NCBI GenBank assembly: GCA_903936645.1
Contig: CAIZWI010000132.1
Location: forward strand, 1 to 52,922
Direction of reading: 5' to 3'
DNA from: an uncultured Verrucomicrobia subdivision 3 bacterium
Lineage (GTDB): Bacteria; Verrucomicrobiota; Verrucomicrobiia; Limisphaerales; UBA11358
Length of the DNA stretch: 52,922 bases
Made by a program: the position numbers and the translations under genes. Positions 32,993 to 42,239 of this stretch are shown here, one piece after another. Position 1 is the first letter of the stretch. Each line of letters begins with the position of its first letter. The notes beneath the pieces were generated by a model that saw only the letters and a list, made by a program, of their open reading frames with translations, had not been told where the DNA came from and ran no database searches.

Positions 32993-33760
32993 TCAGCCTT
33001 GCTGAATGGCAGCGGCTTGGGCGGCCAGCAATTCGCGGACGCCCGCTTTGCCCAGGGCCAGTAATTCAGCGAGTTCGGTTTCGGTAAAGGTGGACTCCTC
33101 GCCGGTGCCTTGAATTTCAATAAACTCGCCCCGGGCGTTCATCACCAAATTCAAATCCACGGCGGCGGCCACATCTTCGGTGTAGCAGAGGTCCAGCAGT
33201 GCGCGCCCTGCGACCATGCCCACGCTCACCGCTGCCACCCCGCTTAACATGGGATCAACCGCCAGTTTGCCGGAACTTATCAGTTTTTTCACCGCCAGAG
33301 CCAGGGCGACGCGCGCTCCCGTAATGGCCGCAGTGCGGGTGCCACCATCCGCCTGCAAGACGTCACAATCCACACAGATGGTGCGCGTACCGATTTTTTC
33401 CAAATCGATGGCGGCGCGGATGGACCGGCCAATCAGCCGCTGGATTTCGGAGGAGCGACCATCCAGTTTGCCCTTCGAAATATCCCGTTGTTTGCGCTGG
33501 AGGGTGGAGTAGGGGAGCATGGAATACTCGGCCGTGATCCAGCCGCCGGTCACGCCCTGTTCTTTCATCCAGCGCGGCACATTTTCCTCAATCGTCACCC
33601 CGCAAATGACCCGGGTGTTGCCCCAAGAGATCAAAGTGGAGCCGGCCGCATAGGGCGCGATGTGATTTTGAAAGGAGATGGGCCGCAACTGGCCGGCCTG
33701 GCGTCCATCGGCCCGGGAGGGGGCGATAACGGACGGTACGGAAACAGGTTCATTTTGCAC
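32993..33760 (-). CDS. rph: Ribonuclease PH
   Basis: The 255-residue phosphorolytic exonuclease trims the 3' ends of tRNA precursors. Family landmarks are ADGRQAGQLRPISF, GNTRVICGVTIEENVPRWM, TAEYSMLPYST with the adjoining RKQRDISKGKLDGRSSEIQRLIGRS, and CDVLQADGGTRTAAITGA (phosphate site). Its length is slightly above the usual 238-245 because of an N-terminal extension. It heads the operon with the histidine phosphatase and prmA, and is divergent from the ECF sigma gene across 112 bp. Confidence 0.96.
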   Translation of the reverse strand: MQNEPVSVPSVIAPSRADGRQAGQLRPISFQNHIAPYAAGSTLISWGNTRVICGVTIEENVPRWMKEQGVTGGWITAEYSMLPYSTLQRKQRDISKGKLDGRSSEIQRLIGRSIRAAIDLEKIGTRTICVDCDVLQADGGTRTAAITGARVALALAVKKLISSGKLAVDPMLSGVAAVSVGMVAGRALLDLCYTEDVAAAVDLNLVMNARGEFIEIQGTGEESTFTETELAELLALGKAGVRELLAAQAAAIQQG

Positions 33761-33872
33761 GCTGGCAGGTTAAAGTTTCCCGGCGCGTGGGTCAAAATGC
33801 AATTTCAGCAATTGGAATAAAATGGACGCGACCGGCCAGATGGAATAAAAGTGCGGTCCGTCGCTCCTACTT

Positions 33873-34373
33873 ATGGCCGGACCTGATTTTGAAGACTTGG
33901 TGAAAGCGCATTACGAACCGCTGTTTCGTTTCGCGCTCAGCCTTGCCCGTTCCGAGGCCGATGCAGGCGACTTGGTGCAGCAGACGTTTTATCGCTGGGC
34001 CGCCAAAGGTGATCAAATACGGGACAGCACCAAAGTGAAATCCTGGCTCTTTACGACGCTGCACCGGGAGTTTCTCGGCCACCGGCGGCACGAAGACAAG
34101 TTTCCCAAAGTGGATATTGCGGTGGTGGATGAGAGCGAGTTAATGGCGGTGTCCGCCTCGCCTGAGAAACTCATGGATGGCGCCACCGTCATGGCTGCCT
34201 TGCAGCAGTTGGATGAAACCTATCGCGCGCCGCTCTCATTGTTTTATCTGGACGACACGTCCTATCGCGAGATTGCCGAAATTTTGGATGTGCCCATAGG
34301 GACTGTGATGTCCCGCATTTCGCGGGGCAAAGCGCTGCTGCGGGTGGCGGTACTGAAAAAGAACGTTAGATGA
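33873..34373 (+). CDS. ECF-type RNA polymerase sigma factor
   Basis: This 166-residue protein has only sigma regions 2 and 4. Region 2 (about 5-70) contains AGDLVQQTFYRWAAKG and SWLFTTLHREFLGHRR; region 4 (about 108-160) contains LDETYRAPLSLFYLDDTSYREIAEILDVPIGTVMSRISRGK, a typical helix-turn-helix for the -35 element. The stop overlaps the next start by ATGA, the usual arrangement with an anti-sigma partner. The signal and target genes are not evident. Confidence 0.93.
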   Translation: MAGPDFEDLVKAHYEPLFRFALSLARSEADAGDLVQQTFYRWAAKGDQIRDSTKVKSWLFTTLHREFLGHRRHEDKFPKVDIAVVDESELMAVSASPEKLMDGATVMAALQQLDETYRAPLSLFYLDDTSYREIAEILDVPIGTVMSRISRGKALLRVAVLKKNVR

Positions 34374-35197
34374 ACCTAAACGAAGCCAAATTAATTTTGT
34401 CGGTGGCCCTGCCAGGCGACGACGGCGCAGCCGATCCTCAGCTGGCCGAGGCGCTGGCATTGGCTCGGCGCGACGCCGAGTTGGGGGCTTGGTGGGAGCG
34501 GGAATGTCGCTGGGATGCCGAGGTTCGCCGGTCCTTGGCCACGGTCGCTGTGCCCTCGGCATTGCCGTCGCAAATCCTGGCCGGCCAAAAGGTTGTGCGC
34601 CTGCCCAAGGCGGATGCCAAACTGTCCAATTTTGAGTGGTCCACGCCGCTTTTCTGGGGGCTGGCGGCGGCTTTGGTAGTCTTCCTGAGTCTGGCGGCCA
34701 GTTGGTTACACGCAAAGTCGGACAACAATCTGGCCAGTTTTGCCAGGGACATGATGGCCATGGCGCCAGATGATTCCCGCCATGTGGATGTCCGGCAAGC
34801 CGATTTGGCCAAGGTAAAAGGCTGGCTGGCCGAGCATCATGGCCCGGCCGACCTTGCATTACCGGTCATGATGCAACGTTCACCGGACTTGATGGGCTGC
34901 CGCGTTCTGCAATGGCACGGCCAGGCGATTTCCATGTTATGCTATATGATGCCCGGCGCCCAACATGTGGATTTATTTGTGATCCGTGCGGCTGGCCTGA
35001 AGGATGTGCCGGCTCCCGGGCAGCGGGTGTTTGCCAGCATCAAACAGAATGCCATGGCGGCCTGGCAGTCGGGGGGGAATGTTTATTTGCTGGCAGGTGC
35101 AGTACCCATGGAGTTTTTGCACCTTTACGTGGAGCCGTCCCAGACCACCCAAACCAGTTGGCCTGCGCCCTTCGCCGGGGTGATTTTTTACCGATAA
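34370..35197 (+). CDS. Probable membrane-anchored anti-sigma factor
   Basis: The 275-residue protein has a cytoplasmic N-terminal domain of ~90 residues (with WWERECRWDAEVRRSL), one membrane segment (about 92-113, STPLFWGLAAALVVFLSLAA) and an outer domain of about 160 residues. Position and translational overlap with an ECF sigma gene are the main evidence. There is no HxxxCxxC zinc motif, so it is not a ZAS-type anti-sigma. The outer domain (ADLAKVKGWLAEHHGP, GCRVLQWHGQAISMLCY) may sense an envelope signal. The function is inferred, not shown. Confidence 0.7.
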   Translation: MNLNEAKLILSVALPGDDGAADPQLAEALALARRDAELGAWWERECRWDAEVRRSLATVAVPSALPSQILAGQKVVRLPKADAKLSNFEWSTPLFWGLAAALVVFLSLAASWLHAKSDNNLASFARDMMAMAPDDSRHVDVRQADLAKVKGWLAEHHGPADLALPVMMQRSPDLMGCRVLQWHGQAISMLCYMMPGAQHVDLFVIRAAGLKDVPAPGQRVFASIKQNAMAAWQSGGNVYLLAGAVPMEFLHLYVEPSQTTQTSWPAPFAGVIFYR

Positions 35198-35345
35198 GCA
35201 GTCTTAAATGACGGTGAAACCAAAGGGTCAAATTCGGCCAACGATTTCGTTTTGCTAGTTTTGGGAAAATTATTTCCCGGCCGGGTGATACGAGGAATTT
35301 GGAGCTTCAACTTCTGCAGGATTTCAGCCACCATGGTGGGTGAGC

Positions 35346-36089
35346 ATGACACGCCTTGATCAAGCCTTGGTGGAAAACGGTCTTTGCGACAGCCGTGAGC
35401 GCGCGAAGCGGGCGATTCTCGCCGGCCAGGTGCGGATCAACGCCCAGACGGCTCACAAGGCCAGCGATTCGGTGCGGCCTGGAGATGTGCTGACGATTGA
35501 CACCCCGGAAAAATTTGTCAGCCGGGGCGGGCACAAACTCGAACATGCGCTCAGCCACTTTGGAATTCTGGTTAAAGATTTGCAAGCCATTGATTTGGGG
35601 GCTTCCACCGGTGGTTTCACGGATTGCCTCCTGCAGCACGGCGCGGCGCGGGTGCATGCAGTGGATGTGGGGCAGGGGCAGCTGGCCTGGAAATTGCGCA
35701 CGGATCCCCGGGTGGTGGTGATGGAAAAAACCAATGCCCGTAATCTTGAATTGGCTCGCATGCCGGCGGGTTACACTCCGGCCGACCTGGCCGTGATTGA
35801 CTGCTCCTTCATTTCCCTAAAAAAAATTTTACCACCGGCGATTGCTTTATTAAAAAGCGAAGGCAAAATCATCGCGCTGATCAAACCGCAATTTGAAGCC
35901 GGCAAAGCGGAAGTCGACAAAGGCCGGGGGGTGATCACGGATGCCGCCATTCACGACCGGGTGCTGGCGGAACTGGCCGGTTTTGTGGCCGGTTTGCCGG
36001 CGTGCCGCTGGCAGGGCGTGACCGAATCCCCCTTGCTGGGGCCGGCGGGCAACAAGGAATTCTTGGTGTTGATTGAAAAAATTAATTAA
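35346..36089 (+). CDS. tlyA: TlyA-family rRNA 2'-O-methyltransferase
   Basis: The 247-residue protein begins with an S4 RNA-binding domain (SRERAKRAILAGQVRIN) followed by an FtsJ-like methyltransferase domain with AIDLGASTGGFTDCLLQHGA as SAM motif I and VIDCSFISLKKILPP as the catalytic segment. TlyA methylates rRNA and affects capreomycin sensitivity. The ATG at 35346 follows a GTG at 35340 that could also serve. It overlaps nadK by 17 bp; the tlyA-nadK pairing is common in bacteria. Confidence 0.92.
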   Translation: MTRLDQALVENGLCDSRERAKRAILAGQVRINAQTAHKASDSVRPGDVLTIDTPEKFVSRGGHKLEHALSHFGILVKDLQAIDLGASTGGFTDCLLQHGAARVHAVDVGQGQLAWKLRTDPRVVVMEKTNARNLELARMPAGYTPADLAVIDCSFISLKKILPPAIALLKSEGKIIALIKPQFEAGKAEVDKGRGVITDAAIHDRVLAELAGFVAGLPACRWQGVTESPLLGPAGNKEFLVLIEKIN

Positions 36090-36957
36090 GCATATCCGCC
36101 GGATTGGCTTGCTGGGCAATTCCGAGAAAGCGGCCTGCGCGGACATCGTTCGCGAGGCGGTTCGTTTGATCCGCCTGGCGGGGTTGGATTATTGTTGTGA
36201 CGTGGCAACCGCGCGGCTCTCGGGTGCTGGTGGTGCCACTTTTGAAAACCCGGGGGCACTGGCCCGGGCGGTTGATTTGTTGCTGGTTTTCGGCGGTGAC
36301 GGCACGATTCTGCGGGCGGCCCGGGATATTGCCGGTTGTGCCACGCCCATTCTCGGCGTGAATATTGGCGGGCTGGGTTTTCTGACCGCAGTCCCGTCGG
36401 ATCATCTGCCCCAGGCTCTCAAGTCGGTCTGGGCCGGTGAATACTCGCTACAATCGCGGGCCTTGATCGAGGTCTCCGGCGTTACCCGGGGCAAAAAAAT
36501 TCAAGGTTCGGCGTTAAATGACATCGTGGTCAGCCGTGGTGCGGTTGGCCGGCTCATTAGTTTGGATGTGGGAGTGGATGGCGAGCCGATCACACGTTAC
36601 CGTTGTGATGGTTTGATTATCAGTACACCGACCGGGTCCACGGCTTACTCCCTGGCGGCTGGCGGAGCGATTGTATTGCCCACGGCGGAAGTATTCACGC
36701 TCACGCCCATCTGTCCGCATTCGCTCTCCAACCGTTCGATCATCCTGCCCCTGTCTTCGCGCATCACTGTCAAGGCCGTGACACCGCTGCCGGCCACGAT
36801 TCTGAGTGCTGATGGCCAGGTGGTGGATGAACTGGACGCCGGGGACGAGGTGGTAATCCGGCGCAGCCGGCGGGCGATCCGACTGGTACAACTCCCGGAC
36901 AGCTCATTCTTGGAAGCCTTGCGCCGCAAGCTTCACTGGCGGGGAACCTACTTGTAA
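36073..36957 (+). CDS. nadK: NAD kinase
   Basis: This 294-residue enzyme makes NADP from NAD and ATP. LLVFGGDGTILRAAR contains the GGDG catalytic loop; NIGGLGFLT, SALNDIVVSRG and DGLIISTPTGSTAYSLAAGG are further NAD-kinase motifs. The only usable start is a TTG at 36073 inside the end of tlyA, with AAGGAA upstream (about 13 nt), so the genes are probably coupled. Later starts would remove the first beta strand. It is 4 bp upstream of the LacI-type gene. Confidence 0.93.
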   Translation: MKKLIKHIRRIGLLGNSEKAACADIVREAVRLIRLAGLDYCCDVATARLSGAGGATFENPGALARAVDLLLVFGGDGTILRAARDIAGCATPILGVNIGGLGFLTAVPSDHLPQALKSVWAGEYSLQSRALIEVSGVTRGKKIQGSALNDIVVSRGAVGRLISLDVGVDGEPITRYRCDGLIISTPTGSTAYSLAAGGAIVLPTAEVFTLTPICPHSLSNRSIILPLSSRITVKAVTPLPATILSADGQVVDELDAGDEVVIRRSRRAIRLVQLPDSSFLEALRRKLHWRGTYL

Positions 36958-36961
36958 CATC

Positions 36962-37975
36962 ATGGTTAGACTAAAAGATCTGGCACAACTGGCGGGGGTA
37001 TCGGTGATGACCGTGTCGAAAGCGCTGCGCGACGAACCGGATGTCTCCAACGCCACCAAGCAGCGGGTTAAATTACTGGCCCAGCAGATGGGTTATGTGC
37101 CGGATTCGAGCGCGCAGGGACTGCGCACCAAAACGACCAAGCTTTTCGGGCTGGTCATCCCGGCGACCACGAATCCGATTTACGCGCGCATCGTATTTGC
37201 CATTGAGGAGCGGGCGCATGAACTGGGCTATGATATAATGCTGGCGCACACCCACAACCAGGCGGAGCGCGAGGAAGTTTGCCTGCGCCATTTGTTGTCC
37301 CGGCGGGTGGATGGATTGTTCATTTCGCCCGTTTACCGCTATGAGGCGGAGGCACGCATCTATCAGGAAATCAAATCCCGGGCCACCCCCACCATTCTGT
37401 TGGGACCGCCGGCGCCATTTTGTCGATCCTTTCACAGCATTGAGATCGAGGAGCTGATTGCGAGTTATAACATGACCCAGCACCTCCTTAAACTTGGCCA
37501 CAAGCGCATTGCCTACCTGACCGGGCCGCCGGCTGCGCCCTGGGCGCATGAACGGTTTGAGGGGTATCGCCGGGCCCTTCGGGAGGCGGGCATTGAGGTG
37601 GATGACAAGCTCGTCTTTCAAGCCGGCAATACCATCGAGGAAGGAACGAAGGCCACACTACAATACTTGAACGAAGCCTGCCGGGCCACGGCCATTCAGG
37701 CTGTCAGTGACCTGGTGGCCATTGGCTGTGCCGAGACCCTGATTTCCCAGGGCTTGCGCATCCCCGAGGATATTTCCCTGGTGGGTTTTGGCAACGTGCT
37801 GGCGGCGGAATATTTCCGCGTGCCCCTCACCACGGTACGCCAGCCAAAATTCCGGCTTGGAGTGGCGGCGGTGAACGCCATGATGTGCCTGTTGCGGGAC
37901 GAAAAAATCCAGCCCAAACGGCTGACGGCGGAATTGATACAGCGCAAGAGCACGGCTCCACCCCGGGCAGATTAG
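36962..37975 (+). CDS. LacI/GalR-family transcriptional regulator
   Basis: The 337-residue protein starts with the LacI helix-turn-helix and hinge (MVRLKDLAQLAGVSVMTVSK...DVSNATKQRVKLLAQQMGY), then a periplasmic-binding-protein-like effector domain with LFGLVIPATTNPIYARIV and LISLVGFGN-type segments. It probably senses a sugar and represses carbohydrate genes, but its targets are not in the adjacent DNA. It begins only 4 bp after nadK. A 194-bp gap follows before the receiver gene. Confidence 0.9.
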   Translation: MVRLKDLAQLAGVSVMTVSKALRDEPDVSNATKQRVKLLAQQMGYVPDSSAQGLRTKTTKLFGLVIPATTNPIYARIVFAIEERAHELGYDIMLAHTHNQAEREEVCLRHLLSRRVDGLFISPVYRYEAEARIYQEIKSRATPTILLGPPAPFCRSFHSIEIEELIASYNMTQHLLKLGHKRIAYLTGPPAAPWAHERFEGYRRALREAGIEVDDKLVFQAGNTIEEGTKATLQYLNEACRATAIQAVSDLVAIGCAETLISQGLRIPEDISLVGFGNVLAAEYFRVPLTTVRQPKFRLGVAAVNAMMCLLRDEKIQPKRLTAELIQRKSTAPPRAD

Positions 37976-38169
37976 CAAAATCTGGTTAAATTTAGAAGTT
38001 TCACTTCCTTTCCATTCACCCACCTAACCTATTTTGGCGAGTGGACTTATGTCTAGCTTTGGCTATAGTTCCCTTTTTGATATATTGACGCAAGCGCCTT
38101 GCAAATTCACATTAATACGCAACCGGGGAAAAGCCGGTCAACAGGGGAGCTGAACCGGAGAAGGTAAAA

Positions 38170-38565
38170 ATGATTAAGATGCGCAGCCAGGCTAAAATAC
38201 TCGTGGTGGATGACAACTCGGAAGTCCTTAATTTGTTGCGGCAGGTTATTACCCAGGCGGGTCATGCCGTAAGTGTTGCGACCGATGGAGACCAAGCATT
38301 GAAACTGGCTGAGCGGGAAGATTTCGACCTGATAATTACCGATTTGATCATGCCTGGTAAAGAGGGTGTGGAGACGATTCTGGCATTTAGAAAAAAGCAT
38401 CCCCGGACCCGGATCATCGCCATGTCAGGTGGTGGCAACACGGCATCGGCACAGGACTTATTGGGAATTGTCCAGAGCATGGGCGTGGCGAGCACACTGG
38501 CCAAACCTTTTTCACGCGATGAATTACTAACCCGCATCAATGGTGAGCTGGCCATGAAGGTTTGA
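38170..38565 (+). CDS. Stand-alone CheY-like receiver domain protein
   Basis: This 131-residue protein consists of a receiver domain only: acidic pair in LVVDDNS, phospho-acceptor Asp in LIITDLIMPG, Ser in AMSGGG and Lys in LAKPFS. With no output domain it would act as a phosphate relay or protein-interaction switch. A good ribosome binding site (GGAGAAGG) precedes the ATG at 38170. It lies convergent to a multi-PAS histidine kinase that lacks its own receiver, which makes a pairing plausible. Confidence 0.88.
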   Translation: MIKMRSQAKILVVDDNSEVLNLLRQVITQAGHAVSVATDGDQALKLAEREDFDLIITDLIMPGKEGVETILAFRKKHPRTRIIAMSGGGNTASAQDLLGIVQSMGVASTLAKPFSRDELLTRINGELAMKV

Positions 38566-38707
38566 GGAGCTTGCGTTGGTTTATCCCGCCCGGTCACCAT
38601 CCGGGGTTGCCGAACGGGTATAGTGGCTCAAACTCACAGAAGCCTTGGCCCGTCATGAGCCAGATGAAATTGAAATGCTGCGAACGGTCAGCCTTGGGCA
38701 GTCGGTC

Positions 38708-41700
38708 TTAATTCACTGGTTCCACAAATTCGGGCAGGTAGATGCGAAAAATACTGCCCGAGCCCACTTCACTGGTGGCAGCGATATGCCCGCCACTTTG
38801 TTTGATGAAGCCAAACACCATGGCCAGCCCCAGGCCGGTGCCTTTACCCTGATCCTTGGTGGTAAAAAATGGCTCAAAGAGATGCGAAATGGTGCTCGCA
38901 TCCATGCCGCAACCAGTGTCACTAATGATGAGGCAGACGTAATTTCCGGGAATTATTTCCTCGCTGCGTTGGCGATCGGCCTCGGTCAAAACCGCATTCG
39001 TGGTTTCGATGAGTAATTTGCCGCCACGGGGCATGGCATCGCGGGAATTCACCACGAGGTTGAGCATTACCTGGTCAATTTGGTTGGCATCCGCCTTGAT
39101 CCGGCCCAAATTAGCCGCCAGTTTAATCGTTAGTTCGATATCCTCCCCTAATAAACGGCGGAACATATTCTCGCAATCACTCACCAGCGCATTTAAATCC
39201 AATACCCCCGCTTCCAGCACTTGTTTTCGGCTGTAGGCCAGCAATTTCCGGGTCAGGGCCGCCGCCCGGTCGCCGGCTTTACGGATTTCGGTTACTGCCA
39301 TCCGCGCGGCATCATCCGGTGGCAGGTCGTGAAGCAGTACCTCGCTGTAGCCACAAATTACGGTGAGCAGATTATTGAAATCGTGGGCAATACCACCAGC
39401 CAGCCGGCCAATCGCCTCCATTTTTTGTGATTGCCGGAACTGGGCCTCCAATAATTTGTAGGCCGTGATGTCATCAAACGTGCCCAGTATTCCACTGACC
39501 TGCCCGTTCTGATCATGCAAGGGCAGTTTGCTCACCAGCAGATGGGCAAGACTCCCATCGGGGCGGCGCTCTGTGACTTGGAAGTTAAGTTTGGGCTGGT
39601 CAGTTGCCATGATCGTTCGGTCCAGGGCGGCATAACTTTCTGCTGTCTCGGCATCATACAGGTCGTAATCCATTTTACCGATGAGCCCCGCCTGGTCCGC
39701 CAGTCCGTAATGCCGTACCATCGCCACGTTGCAGCCCTCGTAAACCAGCTCGCGATTTTTCCAAAACACCCGTTGAGGAATGTTGTTCAATACCATCCGC
39801 AGGGTTTCGCGCGATTTGAAGAGGTCCTGCTCGGTACGTTTGCGCTCGGTTATGTCCCGGCCTACCACCACGAGACTCTGGCGTGCGCCATCATCCTTGA
39901 AGACCGGCACCTTGATCACATCAAAACAATGCATCCGGCCGTTTGGCCCGGGCACATATTCTTCGGCCGGGGTGGGCTTGCGGTTCTCCCAAGCCTGCTG
40001 GTCAGTTTGGGCGCAGACATCAAATTCCCGCTTCAGGTGGGGGAGGACGGCGGCCAATTCATGATCCGCCATGCCTTGGTAATCAATTTCCATCAGGCCA
40101 AACCACCGCCGGGCACTTTGGTTGATGAGCTCCCAACGGCCCGCACCATCCTTGAGAAAAATCAGGTCCCCAGTCGCTTCAATCACCATGCGCAAGCGTC
40201 GCTCACTTTCGAGCAGGCTGGCCTCCGCGCGCTGGCGGTCGGTAATGTCATAAAAACTCCAAACCCGTCCCACGGGCTGACCAGCGATTAACTGAGGTTT
40301 GGAAACGCGTTCAAAGATGCGCCCGTCTTGAAATTCCAGCAAATCAAAGCTCTCCAGCAGGGGGTTTTGGTACAATGCTTTTACCCGGGCCAGGAACTCT
40401 TCTGGCGCGCGGATCTGGCCGGCCACAAACTGCAGCAGGACCTCGCTCTGCCGGGTGTCAAAAACCTCGCGGGGCACCTGCCACATTTTTAAAAAACGCT
40501 CGTTATAACTGGTGACTTTGCCCGCCAGATCCACCACGAGGATACCATCGGTGATTGATTCCAGCGTGGCTTTTAATAAGGACACGGTTTGCATCGCCTC
40601 CTGTTCCACACGGCGACGGAACGTGACATCCTGCACGGTGCCCGCCAGGCGCCCGGCCCGGCCGTGGGAGCCTCTGATCATCTGTCCGTGCAAATGAATG
40701 ATGGTCTGGCCGTCATCCGGACGGACTAGGCCGTACTCCAAATCAAAGGTTTCTCCCAGATCAATCGCCTGATGAATGACCTGCCGCACCCGTTGCTGGT
40801 CATTGGGCAGGGACAATTCAGCAAAATACGCATAGGTGCCGGGGTCCTCGCCGGGTGGCACCTGCAATATTTCCCCTGCCTGCTCGGATAATTGGAGCTG
40901 GCCGTTGGGCCATTCACAGCTCCAACTGCCGAGCCGGGCAATCCGCTCAGCCTCCGTGAGTAACTCGGACTGTTTCCGTAACTCGCGATTTGCTCGGTGC
41001 TGCTGCTGGCTGTAATTGAAGCTGGCGGCCAATAGTAAAATCAAGGAGCCGCCCGCTGTGGCCAGCAGCATAAAAGTTTGCCCATAATCCCGGCGGAGGG
41101 TGAGTAATTCGGGTAACGCCTTCGGCACATAAACCCGCAACTCCTCAAGGGGAAGGGCGTTTGAAAACAGCAACTGGGGCGGGGTCTCCTGGTTGAACAA
41201 GATGAGGGGGGCGGCATTAGTAACTCGCCAGGGAACCATCGATAGCAGGGCGAAGTGTTCTTGCTGATAGCGCTCCTGGCGCATGGCCGGACTCATTTCT
41301 TCCACCTGGTTGGAGGGCAGGGCGGTCAGGAAAAAAGCCGGGTTTTTTGCCAGAATCACCACGCCGTAGCTGTCCACTAAAAAACTATCCGGCAAATCCA
41401 GGCAGTCGCTTAGCCGGTCCAAATTCAATTTGATGGCGACTGCGCCGATAAAACGTTCGTTTTGAGTGACCCGTGCGCAGAAATACAACCCCGGCTTGCG
41501 CACCTTGCGACCGATGGCAAATTGCTCGCCCACCCCCGCCTGCCTGGCCTGGCGAAAATATTCCCGATACTCGTAATTACCCCCCACGCCCGAGCTCGGC
41601 TGGCCGCTGTCGCTTGAGGCCACACAGGTGCCATTCGTATCCATCACCCAAATAATATCCGGACCAATCGTGCCCTGCACCCGGTGCAACAAGGCGTTTA

Positions 41701-41992
41701 AATTATCCAAGGCAGATTCGCCCGGGTTGTTGGTGGCAGCCTCCGGGCAGGCGAGACTGGTTAGGCCGGCCTGAACCACCGGGTCCTGCGCCAGCATCTG
41801 CGGCAGACTATGGTAGAAACCCAGGCTTTTTTCCAGAAGCTGAGCCAGATCGTGGGCCGCACTTTCGCCCTCCCGGGTTTTCTCATGGATCAGGGCATCA
41901 ATGCGATGTTCATACCGGCGCCACTCGATCCCGCCGACACAAATTACCCAGCCAGCCACCAGCAGGATCGACAAGTTTTGAGTGAATTTCAT
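38708..41992 (-). CDS. Membrane sensor histidine kinase with extracytoplasmic sensor and four PAS domains
   Basis: The 1094-residue protein has TM1 near 9-27, an outer Cache-like sensor domain, TM2 near 306-327, then four PAS units (about 340-470, 470-595, 595-724, 724-855), each ending in a DIT-type segment such as VGRDITERKR or FDDITAYKLL. HisKA follows with phospho-acceptor H870 in GGIAHDFNNLL, and then HATPase with VNLVVNSRDAM, DTGCGMD and GKGTGLGLAMV. It ends without a receiver domain. The ATG at 41992 is chosen because it starts at TM1; an open frame continues to 42358 without recognisable content. Convergent to the lone receiver gene. Confidence 0.92.
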   Translation of the reverse strand: MKFTQNLSILLVAGWVICVGGIEWRRYEHRIDALIHEKTREGESAAHDLAQLLEKSLGFYHSLPQMLAQDPVVQAGLTSLACPEAATNNPGESALDNLNALLHRVQGTIGPDIIWVMDTNGTCVASSDSGQPSSGVGGNYEYREYFRQARQAGVGEQFAIGRKVRKPGLYFCARVTQNERFIGAVAIKLNLDRLSDCLDLPDSFLVDSYGVVILAKNPAFFLTALPSNQVEEMSPAMRQERYQQEHFALLSMVPWRVTNAAPLILFNQETPPQLLFSNALPLEELRVYVPKALPELLTLRRDYGQTFMLLATAGGSLILLLAASFNYSQQQHRANRELRKQSELLTEAERIARLGSWSCEWPNGQLQLSEQAGEILQVPPGEDPGTYAYFAELSLPNDQQRVRQVIHQAIDLGETFDLEYGLVRPDDGQTIIHLHGQMIRGSHGRAGRLAGTVQDVTFRRRVEQEAMQTVSLLKATLESITDGILVVDLAGKVTSYNERFLKMWQVPREVFDTRQSEVLLQFVAGQIRAPEEFLARVKALYQNPLLESFDLLEFQDGRIFERVSKPQLIAGQPVGRVWSFYDITDRQRAEASLLESERRLRMVIEATGDLIFLKDGAGRWELINQSARRWFGLMEIDYQGMADHELAAVLPHLKREFDVCAQTDQQAWENRKPTPAEEYVPGPNGRMHCFDVIKVPVFKDDGARQSLVVVGRDITERKRTEQDLFKSRETLRMVLNNIPQRVFWKNRELVYEGCNVAMVRHYGLADQAGLIGKMDYDLYDAETAESYAALDRTIMATDQPKLNFQVTERRPDGSLAHLLVSKLPLHDQNGQVSGILGTFDDITAYKLLEAQFRQSQKMEAIGRLAGGIAHDFNNLLTVICGYSEVLLHDLPPDDAARMAVTEIRKAGDRAAALTRKLLAYSRKQVLEAGVLDLNALVSDCENMFRRLLGEDIELTIKLAANLGRIKADANQIDQVMLNLVVNSRDAMPRGGKLLIETTNAVLTEADRQRSEEIIPGNYVCLIISDTGCGMDASTISHLFEPFFTTKDQGKGTGLGLAMVFGFIKQSGGHIAATSEVGSGSIFRIYLPEFVEPVN

Positions 41993-42003
41993 TAGTAAAC
42001 CCC

Positions 42004-42018
42004 GGACTTTGAAAGTCC
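42004..42018. promoter_or_regulatory. Perfect inverted repeat just upstream of the kinase start
   Basis: GGACTTT-G-AAAGTCC (42004-42010 with 42012-42018) ends 12 bp before the kinase start codon. It could be an operator or a leader hairpin controlling translation. The rest of the 41993-42239 gap shows no clear promoter or riboswitch. Confidence 0.35.
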
Positions 42019-42239
42019 TACGGCTGCCTGGATCAACCAGTAAATGCGCGATTAGGGCATGGCTGTGGGGCAACCGCTTGGTCGCCTCACAGATTCCAGT
42101 TTTTACCCGCCGCCCGGCAAGCAAAAAGTAGCTGGTGATCTTCCTTGGCCGGGGATTGCGTGCGGGGCGTAATACCGAACCAGCCGGGATCCCTGCGTTT
42201 CCATTTGATAAACCGGTTGCACTGCCCCAATGTGAAGGG

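Noticed and set aside
41993..42239. Possible riboswitch (c-di-GMP-like) in the leader of the PAS kinase or transglycosylase
   Set aside because: GC-rich loops and a hairpin are visible, but conserved aptamer bases do not line up with any class I remember.
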